A DNA stretch of 64,000 bases, from positions 1 through 64,000 of the forward strand of contig DATAEK010000029.1 of NCBI GenBank assembly GCA_036258055.1, in the 5' to 3' direction. A program made the translations under genes and the position numbers. This stretch comes from DATAEK01 sp036258055 (lineage in GTDB: Bacteria; Acidobacteriota; Vicinamibacteria; Vicinamibacterales; 2-12-FULL-66-21). A model generated the notes under the pieces. The model had not been told where the DNA came from and made no database searches. It was given only the letters and a program-made list of their open reading frames with translations. Below, one piece after another: positions 25,639-32,979 of the stretch (the stretch's first letter is position 1; each line of letters begins with the position of its first letter).

Positions 25639-26867
25639 CCACGCCTCCTGACGACGGCGAGAGTACGGTTGTCCGGAGACGGGCCCGGGCTCGGCGGATC
25701 GGCATCGGCACGGGAAGAAGACTGACGGGTGGCGCGGCCGTCCGGGCGCGATGCGCTCGACTGAACCTGCGGTACGCCACCGAAGTAGCGGCTGATCTCG
25801 GCCACCTTGTCGAATGCAGCGGCCTGCTCAAGGGTCGCATTCGGCGTGCGCGTCGGGGTCATGATCTGTTCGACCCAAGCGGAAACCCCTCCGCGCAGAG
25901 CCAACGCGCGGATATTCGCACCGCCACGCGCCCGCGTCCGCGCGGCCGCCGCAACGTCCTCATCTTCCGCGTAGAAGACAACGGTCTGGCCAGGCCTGAA
26001 AAAGGCGGACCCGATCGATTCCAGCGGCACGCGTTCGGCCGTCGGCAAGTGGTATTCGTCGAAGGACTCCGCCGAGCGAAGATCGATGACGCGAACGTCC
26101 TGCCTTCGATCCCGGATCCATGTGGCGAGTTCGAGTGCCGAGACCTCCGCAGCGTCGTGCGGTCGTATGTCGATTGATGTCGTCGCGAGGGTCGCGCTCT
26201 TCGCGGACGGACTACCCGCGATGCACGCCAGCGCACCAAGCGCGAGGGCGACACCCGCCAGGGCTCGTCCGCCGCGCATCTCGCGCCCGCTCGTCTCGAT
26301 TCGCTCGGCCAGCGCAAAGCCGGCGAGCGCAACGGCAACGATGCCCGCGACAACGACGCCGTAAGGAACGTGAAGGGCTGACGGCAGCGTCAGGGCGCCG
26401 CGCGCCGTGCTGACGTACAGCTCCGGCACGTACGGCAACACGAATCCCGTGGCCAAGACGCCCGTGAAGAGTCCCATCATCGTGAAGAGCCCGTCGGTAC
26501 GACCCGTCGCAGCGGCGACACAAGAAGTTCCGGGGCAGAGACCCGCGATCACGAAGCCGGCGCCAAAGATCAAACCGCCGACCATCTGAGGGATCACGTA
26601 GGTTTCGGGAACGTAGATTCGCGCCAGGTCGATCGCCCCGAGACGTCCAAGCCAGAACAGGCCGAGCATAGCCGTGAGGATTGCGCTGAACATCACCTTG
26701 AAGACGGTGAGGTCGGTGAGATAGAACTGGCCGGTCAGCTTGCGTGCGCTGCCAAGACCCGCGCGCTCGAGGCACCAGCCAAAGGCCATCCCGATCGCGA
26801 CGGCGGCGACCAACGACCAGGCGCCGCTCATCGGTCCGAGCTCCGCGAACCGGGCGGTCACACCCAT
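25632..26867 (-). CDS. YeeE/YedE thiosulfate-channel half fused to a Cys-less rhodanese domain
   Basis: A 411-residue membrane protein. Residues about 1-210 are half of a YeeE/YedE (TsuA-like) sulfur transporter, with the conserved cysteines of IAGLCPGTSCVAAATGRTDG and several helices. About 220-245 is a spacer helix, and about 255-350 is a rhodanese fold (ELATWIRDRRQDVRVIDLR, FDEYHLPTAERVPL). The rhodanese active-site loop reads VVFYAEDEDVA, so the catalytic Cys is absent and the domain is probably a docking or binding module. A Ser/Pro-rich tail ends the protein. The start ATG 26867 overlaps the first half-gene by 10 bp. The frame is open further upstream, but that part is antisense-like noise. 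Confidence 0.85.
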   Translation of the reverse strand: MGVTARFAELGPMSGAWSLVAAVAIGMAFGWCLERAGLGSARKLTGQFYLTDLTVFKVMFSAILTAMLGLFWLGRLGAIDLARIYVPETYVIPQMVGGLIFGAGFVIAGLCPGTSCVAAATGRTDGLFTMMGLFTGVLATGFVLPYVPELYVSTARGALTLPSALHVPYGVVVAGIVAVALAGFALAERIETSGREMRGGRALAGVALALGALACIAGSPSAKSATLATTSIDIRPHDAAEVSALELATWIRDRRQDVRVIDLRSAESFDEYHLPTAERVPLESIGSAFFRPGQTVVFYAEDEDVAAAARTRARGGANIRALALRGGVSAWVEQIMTPTRTPNATLEQAAAFDKVAEISRYFGGVPQVQSSASRPDGRATRQSSSRADADPPSPGPSPDNRTLAVVRRRGC

Positions 26868-27382
26868 GCTCGTCTCACCAGTGGCGCGACGGTGTAGCCT
26901 GCGGCAAAGGCGCAGACCACGAAGATCCAGCTTCCGACGCTGAGCAACGCGCCGCCGGTGAGCCCCTGGCCGCTCGTGCACCCGCGCGCGAGCGCCGCGC
27001 CACACCCCATCGCGGCCCCGCCGGCGAACGCGAACAGCAAGCGCGCCCCTGCCGAGATCCGGGGACCGCGCTCGGATTCGCGACGCAGTCGTCCGGCCAA
27101 CCACGCCGAGAGCGCGCCGCCGAGTGCGACACCGGCGATCTCGTAGATCAACCACGCCTGCCAGGCGCCGCCGGGCTCTCGAAGATAGGACGCGAAAAAG
27201 GGCGTCGCCTGCGCGCGCGCCGGAGCAATCGCGGCGACGGTTCCCGCGGCGGCGCTGGCGAACGCACCAGACGCGCCTAGACCGCGGCCGGTGATCACGA
27301 AGCACGCCAGCAACACGAGCCCGAGCCCGACGCCAGCGGCATATGGGTTCGCGTACGGGCGGCCGCGGCTCTCGAACGTCAC
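26858..27382 (-). CDS. YeeE/YedE family protein, first half of a split thiosulfate channel
   Basis: A 174-residue integral membrane protein corresponding to the N-terminal repeat of YeeE/YedE-type thiosulfate transporters. It begins with a GTG overlapping the upstream rhodanese stop (GTGA at 27379-27382). Features are VGLGLVLLACFVITGRGLG, WLIYEIAGVALGGALSAWL and the Cys-containing motif ALARGCTSGQGLTGGALLS. In characterised homologues such cysteines line the pore and relay thiosulfate. Together with the next gene it should make a two-subunit channel. TsuA-type proteins are single chains, so the split is a family variant known as YeeE/YedE pairs. Confidence 0.85.
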   Translation of the reverse strand: MTFESRGRPYANPYAAGVGLGLVLLACFVITGRGLGASGAFASAAAGTVAAIAPARAQATPFFASYLREPGGAWQAWLIYEIAGVALGGALSAWLAGRLRRESERGPRISAGARLLFAFAGGAAMGCGAALARGCTSGQGLTGGALLSVGSWIFVVCAFAAGYTVAPLVRRAWV

Positions 27383-28314
27383 TGGTGGTCCTTCTTGGAA
27401 GGGTTCTCCACCGGGTAGTCCGGATGACGTGACCAGTCCTCGAACGATCCGTCGTAGAGGAGCACCGGATGTCCGAGCGATCGAGCCGCAAACAGCATCG
27501 CGGTCGCCTGCTGCCCGATGTGGCAGTAGCCGATGACGGTGTCGCCGGGCTTCACACCCGCCTTCCTGAAGATCATCTCGAGCTCGGCGGCAGACCGGAG
27601 TTTCAGCTGATCGTCGGTCACGGCTGTGAACGGGACGCTGTGAGCACCAGCGATGTGACCCGTACGGTGCGGGTTCTCCATCGAGCCCCCGGTCTCGACC
27701 CCGTCGTAGAGGACGGAAGCGCGGCCGTCCACGACCGCGATGTTGGCGGATTTCAGATGATCCCGAACGTACGCCGCGTCGACCACGATGGGGTTGATCT
27801 TGAGCGCTGACAGGCTGCCACTGCGCGCGGTCGGTACGTCGGTCGTCAGCTCGTGGCCGCTCTTGACCCACTCACCCATGCCGCCGTCGAGGAGCGATGT
27901 GCGTGTGCCAAGGCCGGCGTAGTCAAGCGTGAAGATCACGCGGGTCGTCGGCGAGACCCAGTCTTTTCCGTAATACACGACGATGCGTGAGGCATCGGAG
28001 ATGCCGAGCCGTTCGAGCCGGCTTCGGAGGTCGTCAGCCGCCGGCATCTCGAGCGCGAGGCCCGACGCGCCGGAAACCGCGATGTCCGAGAGCAACACGA
28101 ATCGCGCGCCGCGGATGTGCGCCGCGGCGTAATCGCCTTTCGTTCCGACGTGGAGCAGCACCAGGGTCGGATCGTCGAGATGCTGCGCGAGCCACGCCGG
28201 CGTCACGAGCATTCCGTCTCGCGGCGAAGCGGCTGAGAACGCCTGGGATGCGGCAATGATCAGCGAGAACGCAAGGATCCTGAGAGTGAGCCACGGGCGA
28301 TGGGCGATGCGCAC
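27379..28314 (-). CDS. Periplasmic two-domain rhodanese (thiosulfate sulfurtransferase)
   Basis: A 311-residue exported sulfurtransferase with a signal peptide (about residues 1-28) and two rhodanese domains. The N-terminal domain lacks the active Cys (VVYYGKDWVSPTT). The C-terminal one has it in VIGYCHIGQQATAMLF, near residue 255, with the upstream VVDGRASVLYDGVE and HIAGAHSVPF motifs. It would move sulfane sulfur from thiosulfate to cyanide, thiols or a downstream carrier. It is the first gene of the operon, with an inverted-repeat operator 41 bp upstream, and is coupled by GTGA to the channel gene. Confidence 0.9.
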   Translation of the reverse strand: MRIAHRPWLTLRILAFSLIIAASQAFSAASPRDGMLVTPAWLAQHLDDPTLVLLHVGTKGDYAAAHIRGARFVLLSDIAVSGASGLALEMPAADDLRSRLERLGISDASRIVVYYGKDWVSPTTRVIFTLDYAGLGTRTSLLDGGMGEWVKSGHELTTDVPTARSGSLSALKINPIVVDAAYVRDHLKSANIAVVDGRASVLYDGVETGGSMENPHRTGHIAGAHSVPFTAVTDDQLKLRSAAELEMIFRKAGVKPGDTVIGYCHIGQQATAMLFAARSLGHPVLLYDGSFEDWSRHPDYPVENPSKKDHQ

Positions 28315-28354
28315 TGGAACACCTCGTTGGGTGTGCGACGGACTCGGACCGCCG

Positions 28355-28386
28355 CTCTTGTAGACAGGCTACAAGAGTTCTTGTAG
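28355..28386 (-). promoter_or_regulatory. Perfect inverted-repeat operator of the sulfur operon
   Basis: CTCTTGTAG (28355-28363), five bases, CTACAAGAG (28369-28377): a perfect 9-bp inverted repeat. A third half-site TTCTTGTAG follows at 28378-28386, matching eight of nine bases. On the minus strand TTGACG (28393-28388) can serve as -35, and the -10 at 17-bp spacing would fall inside the operator (TAGCCT, weak), so a bound regulator would block the promoter. No regulator gene is adjacent; an ArsR-type sulfide/persulfide sensor is a guess. Confidence 0.65.
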
Positions 28387-28455
28387 ACCGTCAACAGGAG
28401 CGAGGGGATTACGGTATTTCGCCGCTGTTTTGGTGGGCCCGGTTGTGTGACGGGG

Positions 28456-28519
28456 CTCGGCGTTCTGCGTTCTGCGTTCGGCGTTCGGCGCTCGGGGACC
28501 CGGGGTTCCGGGTTCGGGG
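28456..28519. repeat. Heptamer tandem repeat, unit TTCKGCG
   Basis: Nine units in 7-bp register (one of 8 bp): CTCGGCG, TTCTGCG twice, TTCGGCG twice, CTCGGGG, ACCCGGGG, TTCCGGG, TTCGGGG. More scattered related words continue to about 28555, touching the stop of the following permease gene. The array lies between the sulfur operon's promoter and the 3' end of the permease. No gene is supported in 28387-28556. Confidence 0.82.
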
Positions 28520-28556
28520 CTGGACTCGGCGCAGGGCGTTCGGCCTACCGGGTTCG

Positions 28557-30974
28557 TCAACCCTCCCTGAGCGCCGTTGAGGGGCTCACCCGCGTGGCGC
28601 GGCGGGCGGGCACGTACGCGGCGGAACACACGGCGCCGAACACGATCGCGGCTGCGGCGGCGAACGCGGGCGCGTTCCACGGACCGGTGCCGAAGAGCAG
28701 CGACGAGAGCAGTCGGGTCGTGACGAGCGCCGCCGGAATGCCAATCGCGAGGCCGGCCGCCGCGACCCGAGCGCCTTCGCGGACGACGAGCCGCAGGATC
28801 TGGCTGCGCGCCGCACCGAGCGCCAGCCGGACGCCGAACTCGCGCGTACGCTGCGCGGTACGATACGCCACGACGCCGTACACGCCGAGCGTCGTCAGCA
28901 GCAGCCCGATGAATCCCAAAGACGCAGCCAGTGCGGCCGTCGCACGATACACGCTCGCGGAGTACGTGATGTAGTCGGACATCGCGATGAGCCGCCGCGG
29001 CTCGAGTCGGGGATCCAGATGCTTCAGCGTGTCACGCACCGCTGCGGCGATGCTCGTCACCTCTCCGGAGGAGGACTCGACGATATAGGTCGCTTCGCCG
29101 TACTCCGCACGCCAGTACGGCAGATAGAAATATGGTTCGCCCGGCTCACCGATATCGTTGATGACGGCGTCCTGCACGATGCCGACGATCCGGTGTGGCG
29201 CGCCGTCAGGACCAAGCCGAACGATCGCATCGAGGGCATCCTTTCCCGGGAACAGCGCTCTCGCAAACCGATCGCTCACGACGATCACCGGCTCCCCTGG
29301 CCGTTCATCTGCCTCACTGAAGCCGCGCCCGCGGATCACGCGGGTGCCCATGATCGCGAAGTAGTTGGCGCTCACCGCATTGAACTTGACGTCGGGCACC
29401 TCCGCCGCCCGGGCCATCGAGGCGCCAGGGACCGCGACGCGCTGCGCCCTCCCCCCGCCCGAGAGGCTCAGCGGCGCGCGAATCGCCACGGCGACGCGCG
29501 AGACGCCGCCGATCTGCTCGAGCTGACGAACGGCGTTCTGTGTGACCGCCCGCGGCGGATCCGCCAGAGTCACCCACGCGGTCAGCAACGGGTTCCTCGT
29601 GATGCCGAGATCGGCGCGGCGGGTATCGAGGAAGCTCACGGCCAGCACCGCTGCCGCGCAGAGCAGAACGACCGAGATCGCCACCTGCGTGGTCACCAGC
29701 GCGTCAGGGAGGAACGTGCGGGGCCGCCGCGACGATGGGTCGGAGCGCATGACGCGCGCCAGATCGACGCGCGCCGCCATCCAGCTCGGCGCCACCCCGA
29801 ACAACAGCGTCGTGATCAGCGTGACGATCGCGGTGAAGAGCAGCACGCGCGTGTCCGCGTGGAACACCAGCGACGACCGGAATCCCGGCGGTGGAATCAT
29901 CAGCAACGGAAGCAGCCGAATCAGCCAGGCACCGACAGTGATCCCCGCGAGCGCACCGGCGGCGCCGAGCAGCAGGCTCTCGATGAGCAGCTCGCGCACC
30001 AGCCGCCCTCGTCCAGCGCCGATGGCCGCCTTGACCGCGAGCTCCTTCGCCCGAGCTGCGCTCCGCGCGAGCAGCAGGTTCGCGACGTTGACGCAGGTGA
30101 TGAGCACCACGAGCAGCACCAGGCCGAGGAGCGCGAACGCATTGACGCCGGCGCTTTCGAGCCGGTAATCGAAATCGGAGATCACGCGAGCGCTGCGACC
30201 GGCGTTCGCGCCAGGAAACTCTCGCGCCATCGCAGCCGCGATGCCGGCGACCTCGGCGCCGGCCGAGGTCGCCGACACACCCTGCCGGAGACGCCCGATC
30301 AGCTCGAACCAGCGCTGACCGCGATCCTCGAATTCGCGCCGATCGGACAGGCGCAGCCACGTCTGTGGTGGCATCCACAAGTCGCGATCGGCCGCCGCGT
30401 CGAGGTCTCGAAACGTCTCAGGAAGAACGCCACGGACAGTCACGGCGATCGAGTCACCCCGACCGATGCGTACCGTGCGGCCGACGACCGACGGATCGCC
30501 TCCGAATCGCCGTTGCCAGAAAGCGTACCCGAGAACAATCGCCGGCTGCGCCTCGAGCTCGGCATCATCTGCCGGTGTGAACAGGCGTCCGTGCGAAGCC
30601 GTGACACCAAGCGTCGAGAAGAAGTTCGTCGTGACGACGTTTACGAGCAGGAGCTCCGGGGATCCGTCCGCGTCCGTCATCGTCGCGCCGCGCCGGCCGC
30701 GCGCAGCCACCTCGTCCAGCGACCGGGTTGTCTCACGAATGCCCTGGAGCTCGGGATACGAGAACGCTCCGAGCGCGTTGGCCTCAGTCGTCGAGAAAAT
30801 GCGGACGATTCGGCCCGCCTCGCTCACTCCCAACGGCCTCAGCCAGAGCGCGTCTACGAGTCCAAAGATCGCGGCGTTGGCGCCAATGGCAATCCCGAGC
30901 GCAAGGGTCGCGACGATCGTGAACGCCGGAGTGCGCCTGAGCGCCCGAAATGCCAGCCGGAAGGAGTGGGTCAT
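28557..30974 (-). CDS. MacB/FtsX-type ABC transporter permease (ADOP-like)
   Basis: An 805-residue duplicated FtsX permease from ATG 30974 (MTHSFRLAFRALRRTPAFT). The upstream in-frame extension translates a 19-bp repeat and is rejected. It contains VATLALGIAIGANAAIFGL, a PCD domain with VLGYAFWQRRFGGDPSVVG, FtsX motifs KELAVKAAIGAGRGRLVRE and REFGVRLALGAARSQILRL, and the ending YVPARRATRVSPSTALREG. No partner ATPase is present. It is separated from the DUF2911 gene by two different repeat arrays. Confidence 0.88.
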   Translation of the reverse strand: MTHSFRLAFRALRRTPAFTIVATLALGIAIGANAAIFGLVDALWLRPLGVSEAGRIVRIFSTTEANALGAFSYPELQGIRETTRSLDEVAARGRRGATMTDADGSPELLLVNVVTTNFFSTLGVTASHGRLFTPADDAELEAQPAIVLGYAFWQRRFGGDPSVVGRTVRIGRGDSIAVTVRGVLPETFRDLDAAADRDLWMPPQTWLRLSDRREFEDRGQRWFELIGRLRQGVSATSAGAEVAGIAAAMAREFPGANAGRSARVISDFDYRLESAGVNAFALLGLVLLVVLITCVNVANLLLARSAARAKELAVKAAIGAGRGRLVRELLIESLLLGAAGALAGITVGAWLIRLLPLLMIPPPGFRSSLVFHADTRVLLFTAIVTLITTLLFGVAPSWMAARVDLARVMRSDPSSRRPRTFLPDALVTTQVAISVVLLCAAAVLAVSFLDTRRADLGITRNPLLTAWVTLADPPRAVTQNAVRQLEQIGGVSRVAVAIRAPLSLSGGGRAQRVAVPGASMARAAEVPDVKFNAVSANYFAIMGTRVIRGRGFSEADERPGEPVIVVSDRFARALFPGKDALDAIVRLGPDGAPHRIVGIVQDAVINDIGEPGEPYFYLPYWRAEYGEATYIVESSSGEVTSIAAAVRDTLKHLDPRLEPRRLIAMSDYITYSASVYRATAALAASLGFIGLLLTTLGVYGVVAYRTAQRTREFGVRLALGAARSQILRLVVREGARVAAAGLAIGIPAALVTTRLLSSLLFGTGPWNAPAFAAAAAIVFGAVCSAAYVPARRATRVSPSTALREG

Positions 30975-30976
30975 GA

Positions 30977-31040
30977 GCTGATGCTTGCCGCTAATGCTGA
31001 TGCTTGCCGCACGCCTTGATCCTTGCTGCTGGCGCTTGAT
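30977..31040. repeat. 19-bp tandem repeat in the permease leader
   Basis: Units at 30977-30995 and 30996-31014 begin with the same GCTGATGCTTGCCGC. More diverged units (CTTGATCCTTG) start at about 31015 and 31034. The array directly abuts the start codon of the minus-strand permease, so it lies in that gene's 5' leader. Confidence 0.7.
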
Positions 31041-31060
31041 CCTTGTCGCGATCCGCACGC

Positions 31061-31088
31061 CAGCGGACAGCCGATAGCGGACAGCGTA
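31061..31088. repeat. Heptamer tandem repeat, unit CAGCGGA (second locus)
   Basis: Four 7-bp units, CAGCGGA, CAGCCGA, TAGCGGA and CAGCGTA. This is the same unit as at 217-265, in the same orientation. It lies in the gap between the permease and the DUF2911 gene (30975-31307), which holds no gene I can support. Confidence 0.8.
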
Positions 31089-31277
31089 CCGCACCTTCCC
31101 ATCACACGTCATGCCACGGCGGCATTCTTCTGCTCACTACGAAATGCGCCGAATTTCGATCGGATTCGGGGGATCGGCATGGTCGCCGAGAGGCGGGGTC
31201 GCAATCGCTGGACGCGCAGTCCAGCTTGTGGGACGAGCTGTCTTTGAGCAGAGACGGGCCTGAAAGAAAGGAGAGGC

Positions 31278-31297
31278 GGGAGCCGGACCCGGCTCCC
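31278..31297. terminator. Hairpin after the DUF2911 gene
   Basis: GGGAGCCGG and CCGGCTCCC, nine bp each and separated by two bases, form a perfect stem 10 bp beyond the stop of the minus-strand DUF2911 gene. The run on the 3' side of the minus strand is CGCCTCTCC rather than T residues, so intrinsic termination is possible but not certain. Confidence 0.5.
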
Positions 31298-31307
31298 ACC
31301 CTGACGA

Positions 31308-31847
31308 CTACCCGACCGTAAATGGGACCGACGCGCTGCTCGTGCCCCACTCGACACGCAGCGTGCCCCCGGCAGTCGTGTCGTCGATCGAGATGGTGAG
31401 CTGTTCGGCCGGTGCTTTGGCTTTTCCAGCTTTCATCGGCGCCCGACCGAGATCCTGACCTGAAGGATACGGAATGCCCCACTGCCCCGTGGCCTTGCTG
31501 ACGACGAGCTGCCATTCCTTCTCACCGGGCACAACGTAGAGCGTGTGCGTCCCGGCCGGCACGGTGAGCGTGCCAAACTTCAGCGCCTTGTCGGTGACGA
31601 TCGTCGTCGCCTCGTCTGCCCCCAGACGCCATTCCTGGCCTGGTGGCATCACCTCACTCTCGGGCCGTCCCTTGAGAAACGGCCGTCCGTACTCGATAGA
31701 GATGTGGGCCCCATCGATCGTCCATTCCGTTTTCACGTGCGGGCTGCCGCCCTTGCCGGGGTGGACTTGCGTGGTCTTCTGTGCGCTCACTGTGACGGTG
31801 AACGCGGCCAGCGTCGTCAACGCCGCCGCCAGGACAGAACGTCGCAT
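31308..31847 (-). CDS. DUF2911 domain secreted protein
   Basis: A 179-residue exported protein with a signal peptide (MRRSVLAAALTTLAAFTVTVSAQ) and a DUF2911 domain. Motifs are ISIEYGRPFLKGR, WRLGADEATTIVTDKALKFG, LTVPAGTHTLYVVPGEKEW, QLVVSKATGQWG and the closing LTISIDDTTAGGTLRVEWG. The start at 31847 is supported by GGAGGAG seven bases upstream. The function of DUF2911 is unknown; the fold appears to be a beta sandwich. It is often found in Bacteroidota and Acidobacteria. Confidence 0.85.
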   Translation of the reverse strand: MRRSVLAAALTTLAAFTVTVSAQKTTQVHPGKGGSPHVKTEWTIDGAHISIEYGRPFLKGRPESEVMPPGQEWRLGADEATTIVTDKALKFGTLTVPAGTHTLYVVPGEKEWQLVVSKATGQWGIPYPSGQDLGRAPMKAGKAKAPAEQLTISIDDTTAGGTLRVEWGTSSASVPFTVG

Positions 31848-31938
31848 CCAGACTCCTCCATTCTGAGAGTTGGCTCTCGAGCTGATGCTAACACTCGAAC
31901 GGAAGACGATATTCCCAATCTCAGCCGCGATCGAGGGA

Positions 31939-32922
31939 TCAGGCGGATCGGCGCGCGCGGCGGATTGCACCGCGGGGTCGAGTCTCCACGGCGCGCCGTT
32001 CGGATCGAGCCGGCAGCGCACGCTCTGCGAGCAGGTCGATGAAGTGTGAGAGATACGGCGGATCGTCGCGCCCCACGAGCGTGGCGGCACTCCACTGACG
32101 CGTGATGCCTTTGCGCGTCAGCGGCACGGCGACCACGGCGCCGGTCCGCAGCGCAGGGCGGATCGACCACGTCGGCAGCACCGACACGACCAGACGCGCC
32201 TTGACCATCTCGATGATCGCTTCGGTCAGCTGCACGAACAACACCCGGGACGGCAGGACGCCAGCGGGCCTGAGCACGTCTCGAATCGTGAGGCTGTCGT
32301 CGGCGGAGGCCGAGTAGAGCGCGAGCGTTTCCCGTCCGAGCTCCGCCGGAGTGACAAACGGACGCGTCGCGAGCGGATGCGTGGGCGCGACGATGACGGC
32401 GTGGTCGTCGACGAAGAGCGGGCGGAGACGCAGCCGCCGGTCATCGACTTGCTGCGTGACGATGGCCAGATCCAGCTTGCCTTCGAGTAGCGCCTCGATC
32501 GGACGCATCGTGCACTCGACGGCGATCCGGACATCGACGTGCGGATAGCGTGTCTCGAACGCCTGCAGGAGCGGCGGCAGCCAGTGATATCCCGTCTGGC
32601 ACTGCGCACAGACGCGAATGATGCCGTTCCCGTCCTGACCGACGCGGCGCACGTCCTGTTCGACGCGGCGCACTTCAGCGAGCAGCGCGCCGGCGGACGC
32701 GAGCAGACGTTCGCCTGCCGGCGTCGGCCGCATGCGCTTGCCGAGGCGCAGAAACAGCGGCGTCCCCAACCGCCCTTCGATCTCGCGGAGCTGATGGCTC
32801 ACCGCTGACTGCGTGACGTGCAGCCGCTCGGCGGCGCGGGTCGCGCTGCCGGTCTCGGCCAACTCGGTCACCAGCCGGAAGTGGCGGATTTCCAGGTCCA
32901 TTCGATCATGAGATTCATTCAT
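31939..32922 (-). CDS. LysR-family transcriptional regulator, MetR-like
   Basis: A 327-residue LysR-type regulator. The winged-helix domain (LEIRHFRLVTELAETGSATR, AERLHVTQSAVSHQLREIEG, LGTPLFLRLGKRMRPTPAGE) is followed by an effector domain with VCAQCQTGYHWLPPLLQAF, LDLAIVTQQVDDRRL and ETLALYSASADDSLTIRDVL. The cysteine segment and the Y-H-W-L stretch resemble MetR, the homocysteine-responsive activator of methionine genes. No met gene is in the window. It is divergent from the permease at 32980 with 57 bp between the starts, so it may control that gene as well as itself. The C-terminal tail is Arg-rich. Confidence 0.85.
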   Translation of the reverse strand: MNESHDRMDLEIRHFRLVTELAETGSATRAAERLHVTQSAVSHQLREIEGRLGTPLFLRLGKRMRPTPAGERLLASAGALLAEVRRVEQDVRRVGQDGNGIIRVCAQCQTGYHWLPPLLQAFETRYPHVDVRIAVECTMRPIEALLEGKLDLAIVTQQVDDRRLRLRPLFVDDHAVIVAPTHPLATRPFVTPAELGRETLALYSASADDSLTIRDVLRPAGVLPSRVLFVQLTEAIIEMVKARLVVSVLPTWSIRPALRTGAVVAVPLTRKGITRQWSAATLVGRDDPPYLSHFIDLLAERALPARSERRAVETRPRGAIRRARRSA

Positions 32923-32979
32923 GATTTTGATGACAACAATGAGCTTGTTTACTGACAGTGTAGGCCGTACGGTTCAGTC

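Noticed and set aside
26868..27491. Upstream extension of the channel-rhodanese fusion gene
   Set aside because: The extension is Arg-rich and overlaps the first channel half in another frame; ATG 26867 begins the family homology.
29019..31019. 666-codon open frame antisense to the third permease
   Set aside because: Low-complexity Arg/Asp/His composition; the permease on the minus strand has all family motifs.
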